Origin: Arthrobacter sp. KBS0703
Lineage (GTDB): Bacteria > Actinomycetota > Actinomycetes > Actinomycetales > Micrococcaceae
Reading direction: 5' to 3'
NCBI RefSeq assembly: GCF_002008315.2
Contig: NZ_MVDG02000001.1
Coordinates: 620,001-684,000 of the forward strand
DNA length: 64,000 nucleotides
Position 1 is the first letter of the stretch; each line of letters starts with the position of its first letter. A model generated the notes under the pieces. It was not told the origin of the DNA, made no database searches, and saw only the letters and a program-made list of their open reading frames with translations. Of the stretch, positions 1-8,237 are shown piece after piece. Made by a program: the position numbers and the translations under genes.

Positions 1-6
1 GGTGCC

Positions 7-540
7 ATGCCGATGCTGTCTGTCCTCCAGCAAGGACACGATTACAGCACGGGAGACGAATTGAATATTGATGGACCGCACACCCCGCCCGGGCAAGTCC
101 AGAATGGCGACCAGTATGTACAAACCGCTCCGCAGGGAGTCTGGCAGTTCAAGCCCAAGGCCTCCCCGTTGCGCATTTCTGCCGGAGTTGTCGGGCTGGT
201 CCTCTCAGTGGTGGGGATCTTGTTCTCCGGGATTCTCCTCTTTGGTAGGAACGGCGGATCCAGTACGCCGCTGAACGGGTGGATGATCCTGTTCGTCATC
301 GTGGGGTCCATCGGATCCCTCGTCACCGGCATTGTCATTCTCGCGAAGCAGCGCAAACGCGGCGGGGCAACCCCTTGGCTCGTGCTTTCCTTCGCGGCAT
401 TGGTTGTTGTTGCATGTCTGAGCTTCATGGCCACGCGGGACATTGGCCTCCCCGGTGCCCCACCAATGATCATGCCGTTCGCGCTTGCGACGGCGGTTCT
501 GGCCGGCCTGGTGATTCTGATGGAGAAACTCCGGCGCTAG
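7..540 (+). CDS. Hypothetical four-helix membrane protein
   Basis: This 177-residue protein has a polar N-terminal stretch of about 57 residues rich in Pro, Gly and Gln. Four hydrophobic segments follow at roughly residues 59-78, 90-111, 123-141 and 154-172, so it is an integral membrane protein. No family is recognised. The gene starts only 6 bases into the window and the frame is open to the edge, so the true start may lie upstream. Its TAG stop overlaps the stop of the opposing ATPase fragment at a shared CTAG, so the two genes converge with no spacer. Confidence 0.55.
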   Translation: MPMLSVLQQGHDYSTGDELNIDGPHTPPGQVQNGDQYVQTAPQGVWQFKPKASPLRISAGVVGLVLSVVGILFSGILLFGRNGGSSTPLNGWMILFVIVGSIGSLVTGIVILAKQRKRGGATPWLVLSFAALVVVACLSFMATRDIGLPGAPPMIMPFALATAVLAGLVILMEKLRR

Positions 541-1418
541 GTTGTGCAAAGGCTTGGAGGCCGCCCGGTGATAACCTGCTCCAAAGTCTCGTCGGGGGTG
601 CCGCGTTCGCGCAGCTTGATGCCCAGGGCTTTGATGCCGGTGGCGAGTTGGACGGCGACCTTGTCGGAGGTGCCGGCGAGCAGCTGGTAGGCGTAGAAGA
701 TCGGGGACATGCCGTGCTTGAGGATGCGGTCGTCCCGGTCCTCGATGGAGTCGAGCCCCCGGTCGTCCACGGACATTGCCGCGGTCAGGACCGACACGAT
801 TGTCGGGAAGGACCGGTCACCGATGGCGTCGGCGCCGAACGTGTACTTCATCGCGTTGGTGAAGAAGAGCGCCTTGGCTGCGTTGTCACCGGGCACGGCG
901 AACAGGTCGATGCCGCGGGTGCGCGGGTCGGCGACGTCGATGACGAGCACCTTGTCTCCGAGCTTGTGGGCCCACTCGACGTACTTGGCGACGCCGTCGC
1001 CTTTGGACTCGAAGGCGATGAGGGTGTTGTTGGCCCCGGGGTAGCCGGGCTTGCCGGTCGGGTTGACCCGCTCCAGGCAGTGCCAGCCGAACAGGGACCG
1101 GACACAGAGGGACTTGCCGGAGCCGGGCTTGCCGATGATCGCGACACCGAAGAGCATGGCGGCCGCTGACAGGTGCGCCGAGCCGTCGTCGTTGGTGCCC
1201 AGCAGCGGGCCGATCTTCTGCAGCATGACCGGCGGCGTGGCGCGGGCGCGGGTGGCTGCTGCGCCGGAGACAGCACCGGCGTGCGGGGAGACCATGCCGA
1301 CGACGACGTTGGGTCCGAGCATGAAGGTGTCCGGCGCCAGCGGGTAGTCGCCGTCGGAGGCGGGGATGAACTTCTCGAACGGGACCTTCTCGCCGTTGAT
1401 GGTCCGGCTGCCGCGCAC
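537..1418 (-). CDS. Conjugation-type ATPase, C-terminal part (Walker A)
   Basis: About 293 residues with a clear P-loop, IIGKPGSGKSLCVRSL, followed by a VLVIDVADP segment. It resembles VirB4/TraC-like or coupling-protein ATPases that power type IV secretion during conjugation. The exact subfamily cannot be fixed by eye. The fragment begins directly at a Nextera junction, so the first five residues of the naive ORF (MYKRQ) are adapter translation and are excluded. It is probably the same gene as 1457-2341: the upstream half supplies an N-terminal region with membrane helices and this half supplies the ATPase core. The protein ends soon after the P-loop domain, shorter than expected for such ATPases, so the 3' end may also be truncated. 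Confidence 0.6.
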   Translation of the reverse strand: MRGSRTINGEKVPFEKFIPASDGDYPLAPDTFMLGPNVVVGMVSPHAGAVSGAAATRARATPPVMLQKIGPLLGTNDDGSAHLSAAAMLFGVAIIGKPGSGKSLCVRSLFGWHCLERVNPTGKPGYPGANNTLIAFESKGDGVAKYVEWAHKLGDKVLVIDVADPRTRGIDLFAVPGDNAAKALFFTNAMKYTFGADAIGDRSFPTIVSVLTAAMSVDDRGLDSIEDRDDRILKHGMSPIFYAYQLLAGTSDKVAVQLATGIKALGIKLRERGTPDETLEQVITGRPPSLCTT

Positions 1419-1456
1419 CTGTCTCTTATACACATCTAGATGTGTATAAGAGACAG
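1419..1456. other. Nextera mate-pair junction adapter (assembly artefact)
   Basis: Exact head-to-head pair of the 19-bp Tn5 mosaic end, CTGTCTCTTATACACATCT followed by its reverse complement, 38 bp in all. This is the known circularisation junction of Nextera mate-pair libraries. It sits inside a conjugation ATPase gene and gives the false peptide ends MYKRQ (below) and PLSLIHI (above). Sequence on the two sides should not be assumed contiguous. Confidence 0.97.
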
Positions 1457-2341
1457 GGGCCGGCCGCGCCGTGAGGCCGGCGGAGCGAACACCGGCTGGG
1501 CGAGCTGGTTGCGGAGCTTCGTGTCGGGGGACGCGATGCGTCCGGCGAGGGCGGCGAGTCCGAGGATTACGGCCACGCCCGAGATCGCATAAAGGATCGG
1601 GGAAATGCTCGCCGGAATGTAGGCGGCGTACTCGGCCGGCAGCTGCGGAAGACCGAACAGGGTCGCGGCGGCAAGGATCAGACCGACCGGCAGACCGAAG
1701 AACAGGGCGTGCTTTGTCGGTGCGAACCGGACACCGGAGTCCAGGTCAAAACCGGGCAGGCCCGCGGTGACCTGGGAGAGCAGCGACGTCACTTCCTCCT
1801 TCGAAGAACCGCCGGCGGTGATGGACACGACGACGGCCGTCGGGGAGGTGGAGTGGTGCGTCGGGACAGCGGTGCCGAGCCGGTTCCCGAGCCACGGCGT
1901 GTAGAACTTCCGCTCCTTGTTCGAGGGTTTCCGCATCGTGACAGCAACCCAGGAACCTTCAGGCATCGCGTTGGCCAGGATCCGCGGCAGCTCGGTCGGG
2001 TCGATGCCGGACTGCGTCTCCCGAAGAGCAGGGGACGGCTTGTAGTTGAGCGTCCCGATCGCCGGAGTGTCACCGAGATCCTCGGGCATCTGCACCTCCT
2101 CGGCGCGGGCACCCACGGTGTGGGCCAAGTGCAGCGGGGCGTTCGTTCCGAGCGCGGCGGCCGGAAGAATCAGGTACCCGTTCAGCCCGCTGGACTCTCG
2201 CCGGGTCAGCAGGGTGGCCTGGCCGGTGTTGGTCGCGGCCGAGGCGAAAGTCCCGGCACGCTGTGTGAAGGTTGTGGGGTTTGTGTCGATGCCGCCGGCT
2301 CGTGCCAGGCGAAAAATGCGCTGCTCCATGCCCTGGAACAT
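1457..2341 (-). CDS. Conjugation-type ATPase, N-terminal part with membrane helices
   Basis: About 295 residues before the reading frame runs into adapter sequence. The N-terminal two thirds is soluble, with no motif I recognise. Two hydrophobic segments (HALFFGLPVGLILAAATLFG and SPILYAISGVAVILGLAALAG) lie at about residues 205-260, followed by a basic Pro/Arg-rich linker. Membrane anchoring before an ATPase core fits a type IV secretion ATPase or coupling protein, and the P-loop half lies just across the adapter in the same orientation. That the two halves are one gene is an inference. The terminal LSLIHI residues are adapter-derived. The start is the ATG at 2341; no strong Shine-Dalgarno sequence is evident. 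Confidence 0.55.
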
Positions 2342-2376
2342 GCGTAGTTTCCCAGGGGACAGGCCTACAGACCCGG

Positions 2377-2643
2377 CTAGGCGGATTTAGGGCTTTTCCC
2401 AGCCCGGTTTCTGCTGGTTATCGCCCTGAATCGCCCCAAACCCGGATCCACCCGCGGCGACCCTTCTTGCCTATAGAACATATGTACGGCTGCGAACATG
2501 TCAGACCGCCATGCGCAAGCGATCCGGTGTCTCCAAGACGGGTCCCGTAGCTCTTCCGCTGGTACTTCTTCTGTGTGCGGCTGCCCCGCAGATGCGACGG
2601 CCCTTTCCAGAACTTTCTCCCAAAAACTTTTGGGTGGTCCCAT
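2377..2643 (-). CDS. Possible small hypothetical protein
   Basis: An 88-residue frame upstream of, and co-oriented with, the conjugation ATPase fragment. Its composition is protein-like (mixed Glu, Arg, Trp, aromatic residues) with no membrane segment or known motif. The ribosome-binding site is weak. It borders the hairpin-rich non-coding stretch, so it may be a chance ORF. Confidence 0.3.
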   Translation of the reverse strand: MGPPKSFWEKVLERAVASAGQPHTEEVPAEELRDPSWRHRIACAWRSDMFAAVHMFYRQEGSPRVDPGLGRFRAITSRNRAGKSPKSA

Positions 2644-2689
2644 GCTCGACGCATCTCACCGCTGGTGGCGCTTGCAGCGGGCCTTTAAT

Positions 2690-3757
2690 GGCCTGCGGCC
2701 GGCAGTGGGTGCCACCTGGCATGTGTTTGTTGGATGCCGAATGTTGTGGCGGGGTTTGGCCTGCGGCCGGCGGTGAGTCAGTGGGAGACGTGGAGAGTTG
2801 GTGGAAGTCACTGCGTCGGTATGGGGCTGCGCCCCGGTTGGGTGGGTGGCTGAGTATGTTCCTTGTCGGACCTTGGTGGATGCCTGCGGCGCGGGAGGTG
2901 GGGCATCACGGTTTCCGGTTCGGTGCAGCGCCCTGGGAGACGAATTGCTACGCAATGGTTTGTCTGCCTGGACGAATCGAAGCGCCTCTCCGCTTCTTCG
3001 CTTCGAGGCCACCGGGCGCGGACACACGATGTCCACTCCGTGAACCAAACCGCTGTCATTCCGTCTACGAGACGGCGGCGCAGCCGCAGAGAAACTCTCC
3101 GTGAGCCACGCAGGGTGACGCACCGCTTACGGCCCGCCGCAGGCGACAACGCCCCAAGAACAAGACACCGAAGGAGGAACCCACCGGCCCGGGGCGAAGC
3201 CCCCGAGAAACACATCGAAGACCTGCACGGCCACGAGAAGCAGGGGGCGCAGCCCCCGAGGAGAAACACATCGAGCTTCGAGGCGAACCACGACACGGAA
3301 GACGAACCGCTGACGGCCCGCCGCAGGCGACACCAAAGGTGAACCAAGAACCAGCGGCAACAACCCACCGGCCCGGGGCGCAGCCCCGAGATCATCATGA
3401 TGATCCATGACGATGAACCATCGGACGGCGAAGCCGGGGGACGACGCAGCCTCCGCGCAGCGGAGACACCACGACGAAGGCCGCGCAGCGGCCAGGGAAA
3501 CGAATCGAAGGACGAGCCGGGAGGCGAGACGAGAACACCACGGGCCGCGCGCAGCGCGGACGCGGAGCGCAGCACGAAAAACACAACGACAGCCAAGACG
3601 CTCACGCGGCGAAAAAGCATGTTGCAGAGCGCGCGCAGCGCGCGAGCAGCCGGCCGCAAGCCAGTAAACAAAAAAGAAGGACCACTCCGTGGGGAACGAG
3701 ACGAAGAGCAGGACGGTCAGCGAATCGGGAAACACGAAGGGCGAGGGGCGCAGCCCC
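2690..3757. repeat. Array of short GCA/GAA-triloop hairpins in non-coding DNA
   Basis: At least fourteen perfect inverted repeats with 3-6 bp stems and a 3-nt loop. Stems differ but the loop is nearly constant. With TGC loops on the plus strand: 2690-2700, 2758-2768, 2823-2835 and 2882-2890. With GCA or GAA loops: 3076-3086, 3135-3145, 3191-3203, 3243-3257, 3319-3329, 3374-3388, 3427-3435, 3451-3465, 3479-3493, 3545-3559, 3629-3643 and 3745-3757. CGTCT-ACG-AGACG at 3062-3074 is a variant. Longer imperfect direct repeats also recur, such as a CGGCCCGCCGCAGGCGAC unit near 3130 and 3314. Overlapping ORFs on both strands are low-complexity translations of the repeats. I see no credible gene from about 2650 to 3998. 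Confidence 0.8.
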
Positions 3758-3998
3758 GAGTCCTCTTAATATGCCCAACCGACTGCCGCCACCACTCGTT
3801 TACTCAACGGCCCTTCTGATTTTTCACACCGGGATCGGCGGCTATCGCCGGCCAACACAGCGCACCACCTATCGGCGACGCGGGGAGGGACAGAACAGGA
3901 CGTGTGCGTTCGGGTGGTGCGTCGGAAGAGGCGAAACAATCTGGGCGTGAGCGTTCAAAGCGCACACGCCGGTATAGGATCAGGCCGCCGGCTGAAAC

Positions 3999-5402
3999 TT
4001 GACGGCGACGGGAGGTGTTGGGCTTCCTGTGGGCACATGGCTGAGGAGATCATTGGGCGCGCAGAGGCAGTGGCTCACGGTGGCCCGCGAAGGGGAGCGG
4101 CACGTCCTGGGTTTCGACGAGGACAGCATCCAGATCTGGAAGCGGACAAGGTTTTTCCGCCGGTGCATCGCCACGTACCCGCGGTCCATGGACGGGGAAG
4201 CCGAGGCCCTCGGTTTTTTCAGCACAATCGAACCTGAAGCCATAGAGGTCCCGGCTCCGGGAAGGCCGGTATCTAAGATGCGGATGACACGAACGGGCAT
4301 GGCCGCAGCCGCTGCAGCCTTTCTCATTCTGGTCATGGCCGTCGTGATCATCGTGGTACCGAAGGATGTCGCGCCCGCTCCTTCGGCCGGCGGAGCAGAC
4401 CACTCGTCGGAGCAGGTGTCGAATGCACAGACCGGCTGGGCTTACAGCGACTCACACCAGGCGGCCTTTCTGCAATGGACGCGCACAGGAGCCACGCTGA
4501 GTGGGTCATTGACGATGACGAGCCTGGACCCAGGAGCGACGGCCGCCAAGACGAGCACAACATCATTCACCGGGAGCATCGACAGCGACCATGCCAGCCT
4601 GTCGTTCTCCCAGCCGTTCGGTTCCATCTCGAATCTTGCTGCGCTCATCCAGGGTGACAACGTCACCCTTTCCATCCCGGAGAAGGACGGGACTCTGGAA
4701 CCCTGGACGTTCAGGCCGGCGGCCGCGACGCTCTACAACGATGCGGTGACCGTGCTGAAGCAGCAGGCGGACAGGAACCACCAGGATCAGGTGCAGGCAT
4801 CCGCTGCCGCCGCTGACCAGGCGGCGCGGGCCGCCTCCCAGCAGCAGGCAGACAACGCCGTCGAAAGCGCCGCACACTCGCTGGCAAGCGCGGTCAGCGA
4901 TGTCGTGGCCTCGACCGGATACGTCAAAAGTGACCTGGACGGGGTGGCAGCGGATCTCACCGCTCAGCAGAATGACGTGACCACGACCCAGCATGATGCA
5001 GACGCGGTGATGAAAGAGATTGGAACAGAGGCGGGAGCGAACGGGACGACATGCTCGGACGCAGCTGGTGTTGCATCCGACGCCTCGGGCGTCGATGCCG
5101 ACGAGGCTGGGATCAGCGGCGACATCACATCGCTCTCCTCGGACCTGGACTCTTTGAAGACCAAGCTGACCGACCTGGTCGATGCGAAGGAAGCCCTGGC
5201 CCAAGCGCAAAAGGCAGACCCCTCCTACCGCCCTTCCAATCCCATCCCGAGCGGCGACGAAATATCCGAGGCCACCGCGGCGGCACAGACCGTTGTGGAC
5301 AAGGCTTCAGCGGTTTTGAAATCGGCTCCGGCGCAGTCCGCGGAATTGAGCCGGCAGGCGCACGCGGTTGCCGACGGAGCAGCGAAGGCCGGCAACTGCT
5401 AA
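3999..5402 (+). CDS. Membrane-anchored hypothetical protein with Ala-rich C-terminal region
   Basis: Up to 467 residues. About 95 N-terminal residues precede one hydrophobic helix (AAAAAAFLILVMAVVIIVVP, about residues 103-123). A beta-rich middle section includes SGSLTMTSL and FTGSIDSD-like strands. The C-terminal 230 residues are Ala/Asp/Gln-rich and probably helical or coiled-coil. This suggests a single-pass protein with a large extracytoplasmic part. No family is recognised. The listed start is a TTG; an in-frame GTG at 4029, downstream of a GGAGG, is an alternative. A strong hairpin follows the stop. Confidence 0.7.
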   Translation: MTATGGVGLPVGTWLRRSLGAQRQWLTVAREGERHVLGFDEDSIQIWKRTRFFRRCIATYPRSMDGEAEALGFFSTIEPEAIEVPAPGRPVSKMRMTRTGMAAAAAAFLILVMAVVIIVVPKDVAPAPSAGGADHSSEQVSNAQTGWAYSDSHQAAFLQWTRTGATLSGSLTMTSLDPGATAAKTSTTSFTGSIDSDHASLSFSQPFGSISNLAALIQGDNVTLSIPEKDGTLEPWTFRPAAATLYNDAVTVLKQQADRNHQDQVQASAAAADQAARAASQQQADNAVESAAHSLASAVSDVVASTGYVKSDLDGVAADLTAQQNDVTTTQHDADAVMKEIGTEAGANGTTCSDAAGVASDASGVDADEAGISGDITSLSSDLDSLKTKLTDLVDAKEALAQAQKADPSYRPSNPIPSGDEISEATAAAQTVVDKASAVLKSAPAQSAELSRQAHAVADGAAKAGNC

Positions 5403-5432
5403 ACCGCCGGACGTCCGGCAGTTACCGGGGCG

Positions 5433-5473
5433 CGCCGTGCCCCGCCCGGCTTCGGCTCGGGCGGGGCACGGCG
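5433..5473 (+). terminator. Long GC-rich hairpin, probable terminator
   Basis: A perfect 16-bp stem (CGCCGTGCCCCGCCCG with its complement) closes on a loop containing a TTCG tetraloop motif, 31 bp after the stop of the membrane-anchored gene. There is no T-tract, so intrinsic termination is likely but not certain. A separate 14-bp palindrome (GCCGGACGTCCGGC, 5406-5419) lies just before it. Confidence 0.6.
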
Positions 5474-5511
5474 TACCGCAAGACACGCTTCCGGCGATGA
5501 CGGGTGTTCGG

Positions 5512-5847
5512 ATGGTGTGCATGTTGGTGGACAGGATGCCCCGGACACGGTTCATTCAACGGGACGCAGGATCGACGCCCCGGCCGACACAGCCGAGACA
5601 CTTGGAGTCCAGGTCATCCACGAGATCGCCGGGGGGAGACACGATCGTCACGAACTTCTACACGGCAGTGAAGAACGATGTCCTAATAACGGCCCAGTTC
5701 ACGGCGACGGACATCATGCGCGACGGGGACTTCTACGTCGCCGCCGACATGCTGGACAGCTTGGTGGACTCAGTACGTCCCTACGAGCTAAAGATGTGCT
5801 GGGCAGTCAGGGCGAGCTTCAGACTGGAACCGGCTTCGAGGCCATAG
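5512..5847 (+). CDS. Possible gene remnant
   Basis: The last 65 residues of this frame (after about 5641) look protein-like (NFYTAVKNDVLITAQF, DFYVAADMLDSLVDSV). The part before is rich in Arg, Pro and Thr and looks non-coding. No convincing start codon or ribosome-binding site precedes the good part. It may be the 3' remnant of a larger gene. No family is recognised. Otherwise 5403-5870 holds only the hairpin described above. Confidence 0.25.
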   Translation: MVCMLVDRMPRTRFIQRDAGSTPRPTQPRHLESRSSTRSPGGDTIVTNFYTAVKNDVLITAQFTATDIMRDGDFYVAADMLDSLVDSVRPYELKMCWAVRASFRLEPASRP

Positions 5848-5870
5848 CTCCGTGTTTTCTCGTTCGGCCT

Positions 5871-6509
5871 TCAGTGCTCGGCAGCTAGTGCCCGCGCCAT
5901 TGCGAGTACAGGTTCCTCAGAACCGCCCTCCTCAAGCCACACTGCCGCCGTCACCGCCTCGCCGTTAATAGTCAAATCCTGTTGCGGGGTCGCGAAGAAG
6001 CCGGCCACGGACTGCGGATGCAGGTCGGCCGGCAGAGTCGAAAGGATTCGTTCCAGGCCTGGGAGTGTCCGCGTGCCTGTTTCGGTGAACTGCCAAATCG
6101 GGAACGCGAGCTGGCCCCAGGCGGTGTAGAAGTATAGCTTGCGCTGTGCCCCGTAACGCCGGACCGTAGAAACTGACAGGTGCAGCTTCTTAGCAACCTC
6201 GGCGGCCGTGAGCGACGACGAGTCCATGAGAAGCTGGGCTGCAGCGTTGTTCGCCGAGCCGCGCGCGACGGCATGGGGCATCGGGGCGATGCCCGAATGG
6301 GCGCGCCAGAAGGCTTCGTCGCGTGCAGGAAGATCCGCACCCGAGTCGTTGCGCTGCATGTCCTCCAGCGCCTCGATGAGGTCTTCCGCTGTAAAGGTCA
6401 GGTGCAGGGCGGCCAGGCGTACATCGAGACTCGCACCGCCGCTTTGTGCTGCATCTTCGGGCGAATGAGTTCTGGCCTGCGATGGTCTTCTGCGTGCGCT
6501 CACCTTCAT
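5871..6509 (-). CDS. HTH protein with DUF2384 (Xre/MbcA/ParS)-like C-terminus
   Basis: 212 residues. A central helix-turn-helix (SLTAAEVAKKLHLSVSTVRR, about residues 99-118) is followed by FYTAWGQLAFPIWQF and a C-terminal module FFATPQQDLTINGEAV...WLEEGGSEEPVLAMARAL. That module matches the toxin-binding DUF2384 fold of ParS/MbcA antitoxins, which normally pair with a RES-domain NADase toxin. No RES gene follows, so this looks like an orphan antitoxin or a plain DNA-binding regulator. Its start lies about 85 bp from a phased array of TGGTCC motifs, which it may bind (inference). Confidence 0.55.
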   Translation of the reverse strand: MKVSARRRPSQARTHSPEDAAQSGGASLDVRLAALHLTFTAEDLIEALEDMQRNDSGADLPARDEAFWRAHSGIAPMPHAVARGSANNAAAQLLMDSSSLTAAEVAKKLHLSVSTVRRYGAQRKLYFYTAWGQLAFPIWQFTETGTRTLPGLERILSTLPADLHPQSVAGFFATPQQDLTINGEAVTAAVWLEEGGSEEPVLAMARALAAEH

Positions 6510-6593
6510 AATCTTCTCCCCGGACTCTCACCCGGACAACTTGGTAGCCCAGTCGTCACAACACTTTAGCCCCGGCGCGGCTGAGGTACTGTG

Positions 6594-6858
6594 TGGTCCG
6601 CGAGGTGGTCCATGGCTGGTCCATGGCTGGTCCACTGTGTGGTCCTTTTGCATCTGGGAGTGCTCCTTCTGGTACGGAAGCTCTGATTTCGCGATGATTT
6701 TGACCAGCAGGCGCATACTGGGGCTGCCTTTTGAACCACCCGGAGGGGACCACCGTGGACCGTTTGTGGACACCCCAATGGACCGCGGCGGAGTGGGCAG
6801 CTTATGGACCACCCCGATGGACCACGGGCGGACCACCCGCCAAGGACCAGACGGACCA
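6594..6858. repeat. Two inverted clusters of phased TGGTCC/GGACC motifs
   Basis: Five TGGTCC copies start at 6594, 6606, 6617, 6628 and 6640, that is 11-12 bp apart, about one helical turn. After a spacer of roughly 100 bp the reverse-complement motif GGACC(A/G) recurs at 6747, 6757, 6780, 6806, 6819, 6830, 6844 and 6853, with a GGACA variant at 6768. Helically phased half-sites in two opposed clusters are typical of centromere-like partition sites, replication iterons or cooperative repressor sites. No ParA/ParR or Rep gene is visible nearby, so the function is unassigned. Confidence 0.75.
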
Positions 6859-6865
6859 TCTCCTC

Positions 6866-7132
6866 AATCGCCGACTCAGCGAGTGCGAGACCGCCCCCAA
6901 ACGAACGCATGTAATGCGTAGCCTGTACCCACCGCGGACATCTGTCAGTCAGCTAACTGGCCAATTGCGTCATCAGCGGCGAGGGCCGGTGTCGCAAATG
7001 AGGGCCAAGGCCCATAGACGGCCGCATCCTCGCGGCCGTCCCAGCCGCTCCAGGGCTGGCGGTCCGTTTGGGGCCGTTGCGGCGGACGACAATGTACCTT
7101 GGCTTGGATGTGGTTTTGTGCAGCCTGTGAGG
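6866..7132. other. Intergenic stretch, no gene supported
   Basis: The frames here are Arg/Pro/Ser-rich and lack ribosome-binding sites. I see no RNA gene or strong terminator. Confidence 0.4.
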
Positions 7133-7366
7133 TCAGGACGCTCGAGGTTCTTCCTGGGCCAAGGCCCTAATCCATTCCGGTGTGGCCTTCCCAAGTCGGC
7201 GGTCTGTCACCATGCGCAACTGAGCCGCTGCAATCTGCACACCACGGTCGTAGGACGCGGCGCGGTGGGATGTCCTGGGGGAGCGAACGGCATGCCTTGG
7301 TTCTTCGGTCGCCGCGGCACCAGAGTCATGCTGGCGGTCGGGTTCCTGAGCGGCCATCATGCTCAT
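7133..7366 (-). CDS. Small hypothetical protein, paralogue of the next gene
   Basis: 77 residues or fewer. The C-terminal half (DRGVQIAAAQLRMVTDRR then GKATPEWIRALAQEEP) closely matches the C-terminus of the neighbour at 7530-7805, so the two are tandem paralogues. A strong AGGAGGG lies immediately upstream; its spacing favours the in-frame ATG at 7360 over the first ATG at 7366. No known family is recognised. Both N-termini are polar and divergent, which suggests a conserved C-terminal interaction module. Confidence 0.55.
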   Translation of the reverse strand: MSMMAAQEPDRQHDSGAAATEEPRHAVRSPRTSHRAASYDRGVQIAAAQLRMVTDRRLGKATPEWIRALAQEEPRAS

Positions 7367-7529
7367 CCCTCCTACTCCCTAGCCCTTCGATGTGCTTCAG
7401 TATCGCTGGTTTCTTCAAAAAAGTAGCAGGCCCTTGAGGCCTTTCGGCTGGCAGCGCTTAAGGACTTTCACCGCGTCGCACCTCGGCCCCAATCCGGACG
7501 CTCCGTAAGGGCCGGATAGCCGCTAGCTC

Positions 7530-7805
7530 TCACTCCGGTGGTTCCTTGGACAGAGCGATGATCCATCGAGGCGTCTCATCGCCGGTTAGCTTGTCCAACG
7601 TCACCCGAGCCTTAGCAGCGGAAATTTGAACCCTCCGATCCGCCGGACTCACAGATGCTGGACGTCGCGACGGTTCAATCTCATCCGTTTCGACGCGGGA
7701 AGTTCTGCGGTGCGATGCCCACCGTGCCATCTCGTCGACTCCGATCTCCCCGTGCCCCATTAGGGTCCCCTTCATTGTCGCGTGCCGTCGTAGGGTCGTC
7801 CACAA
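7530..7805 (-). CDS. Small hypothetical protein, paralogue of the previous gene
   Basis: Up to 91 residues, sharing the pattern DRRVQISAAKARVTLDK then GDETPRWIIALSKEPPE with the 7133-7366 product. Internal Met codons (for example in MGHGEIGVDEM) may be the real start, with an AAGGGG just upstream. The tandem pair, same strand and 163 bp apart, points to duplication. Function unknown. Confidence 0.5.
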   Translation of the reverse strand: MWTTLRRHATMKGTLMGHGEIGVDEMARWASHRRTSRVETDEIEPSRRPASVSPADRRVQISAAKARVTLDKLTGDETPRWIIALSKEPPE

Positions 7806-7900
7806 TCACCTGCGAGGAGGGCGCCGGGTTCGACGCAAGCTCGGCTGTTGCTTGTGATGCAGCGGCCGACGCCACCTACACGCGCCGGAACCGTCACCGG

Positions 7901-8122
7901 ATGAACGAAACCCTGTCCGCCGGTAAGGGCCGCTTCCTGGGGCGCGTGGTCCGGGGTCACAACGGCCACCCGCTGAACGAGTTGGCGGACAGGCTGGCTG
8001 TCCTGGGCCGCCGGAACCGGGAAATGGGTGTCGACGAGGTGACGAACGCACGGATGATCGCTTCGATCCGTGAGGAAGCCAAGACCCTCGTCAGCGGCGT
8101 CCCTGGTCCGGCGGCCGCCTGA
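7901..8122 (+). CDS. Small hypothetical protein
   Basis: 73 residues from the ATG at 7901. It is a charged, probably helical protein (RFLGRVVRGHNGHPLNELAD, then MIASIREEAKTLV). The frame stays open further upstream, but that part (7655-7900) is Arg/Ser/Pro-rich and overlaps the start of the opposing gene, so I prefer the short form. No ribosome-binding site is obvious. No family is recognised. Confidence 0.4.
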   Translation: MNETLSAGKGRFLGRVVRGHNGHPLNELADRLAVLGRRNREMGVDEVTNARMIASIREEAKTLVSGVPGPAAA

Positions 8123-8191
8123 GCGGGTTCGGTGCGCAGGCGGAAGCCCCCAGGTTGAAGCCTGTTGACCAGCGCCTCGAACACCAGTAGC

Positions 8192-8224
8192 TTATCGAAT
8201 GTCGTTATTATCGGTGCTCGATAA
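8192..8224. promoter_or_regulatory. Candidate operator of the DUF2975/XRE operon
   Basis: TTATCGA (8192-8198), a second TTATCG (8208-8213) and the inverted TCGATAA (8218-8224) lie just upstream of the membrane gene start at 8238. The repeated and inverted half-sites suggest a dimeric HTH binding site, probably for the XRE regulator encoded second in the operon (inference). Confidence 0.45.
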
Positions 8225-8237
8225 CTTTGGGGGAATA

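Noticed and set aside
1419..1456. Natural Tn5/IS50 end or small transposon
   Set aside because: No transposase or IS50 sequence is present. The 38-bp head-to-head form is the known mate-pair junction, and copies lie in unrelated genes.
2808..3671. A 287-residue minus-strand ORF, and other ORFs, across the hairpin array
   Set aside because: They are translations of the hairpin repeats (for example GLRPGPVG repeated), Arg/Ser/Cys-rich, with no ribosome-binding site or family pattern.
6594..6858. CRISPR array or coding repeat (frames with WTSHGPP-like repeats)
   Set aside because: The repeat unit is 5-6 bp with 9-14 bp spacing in two orientations. The frames have no credible start.
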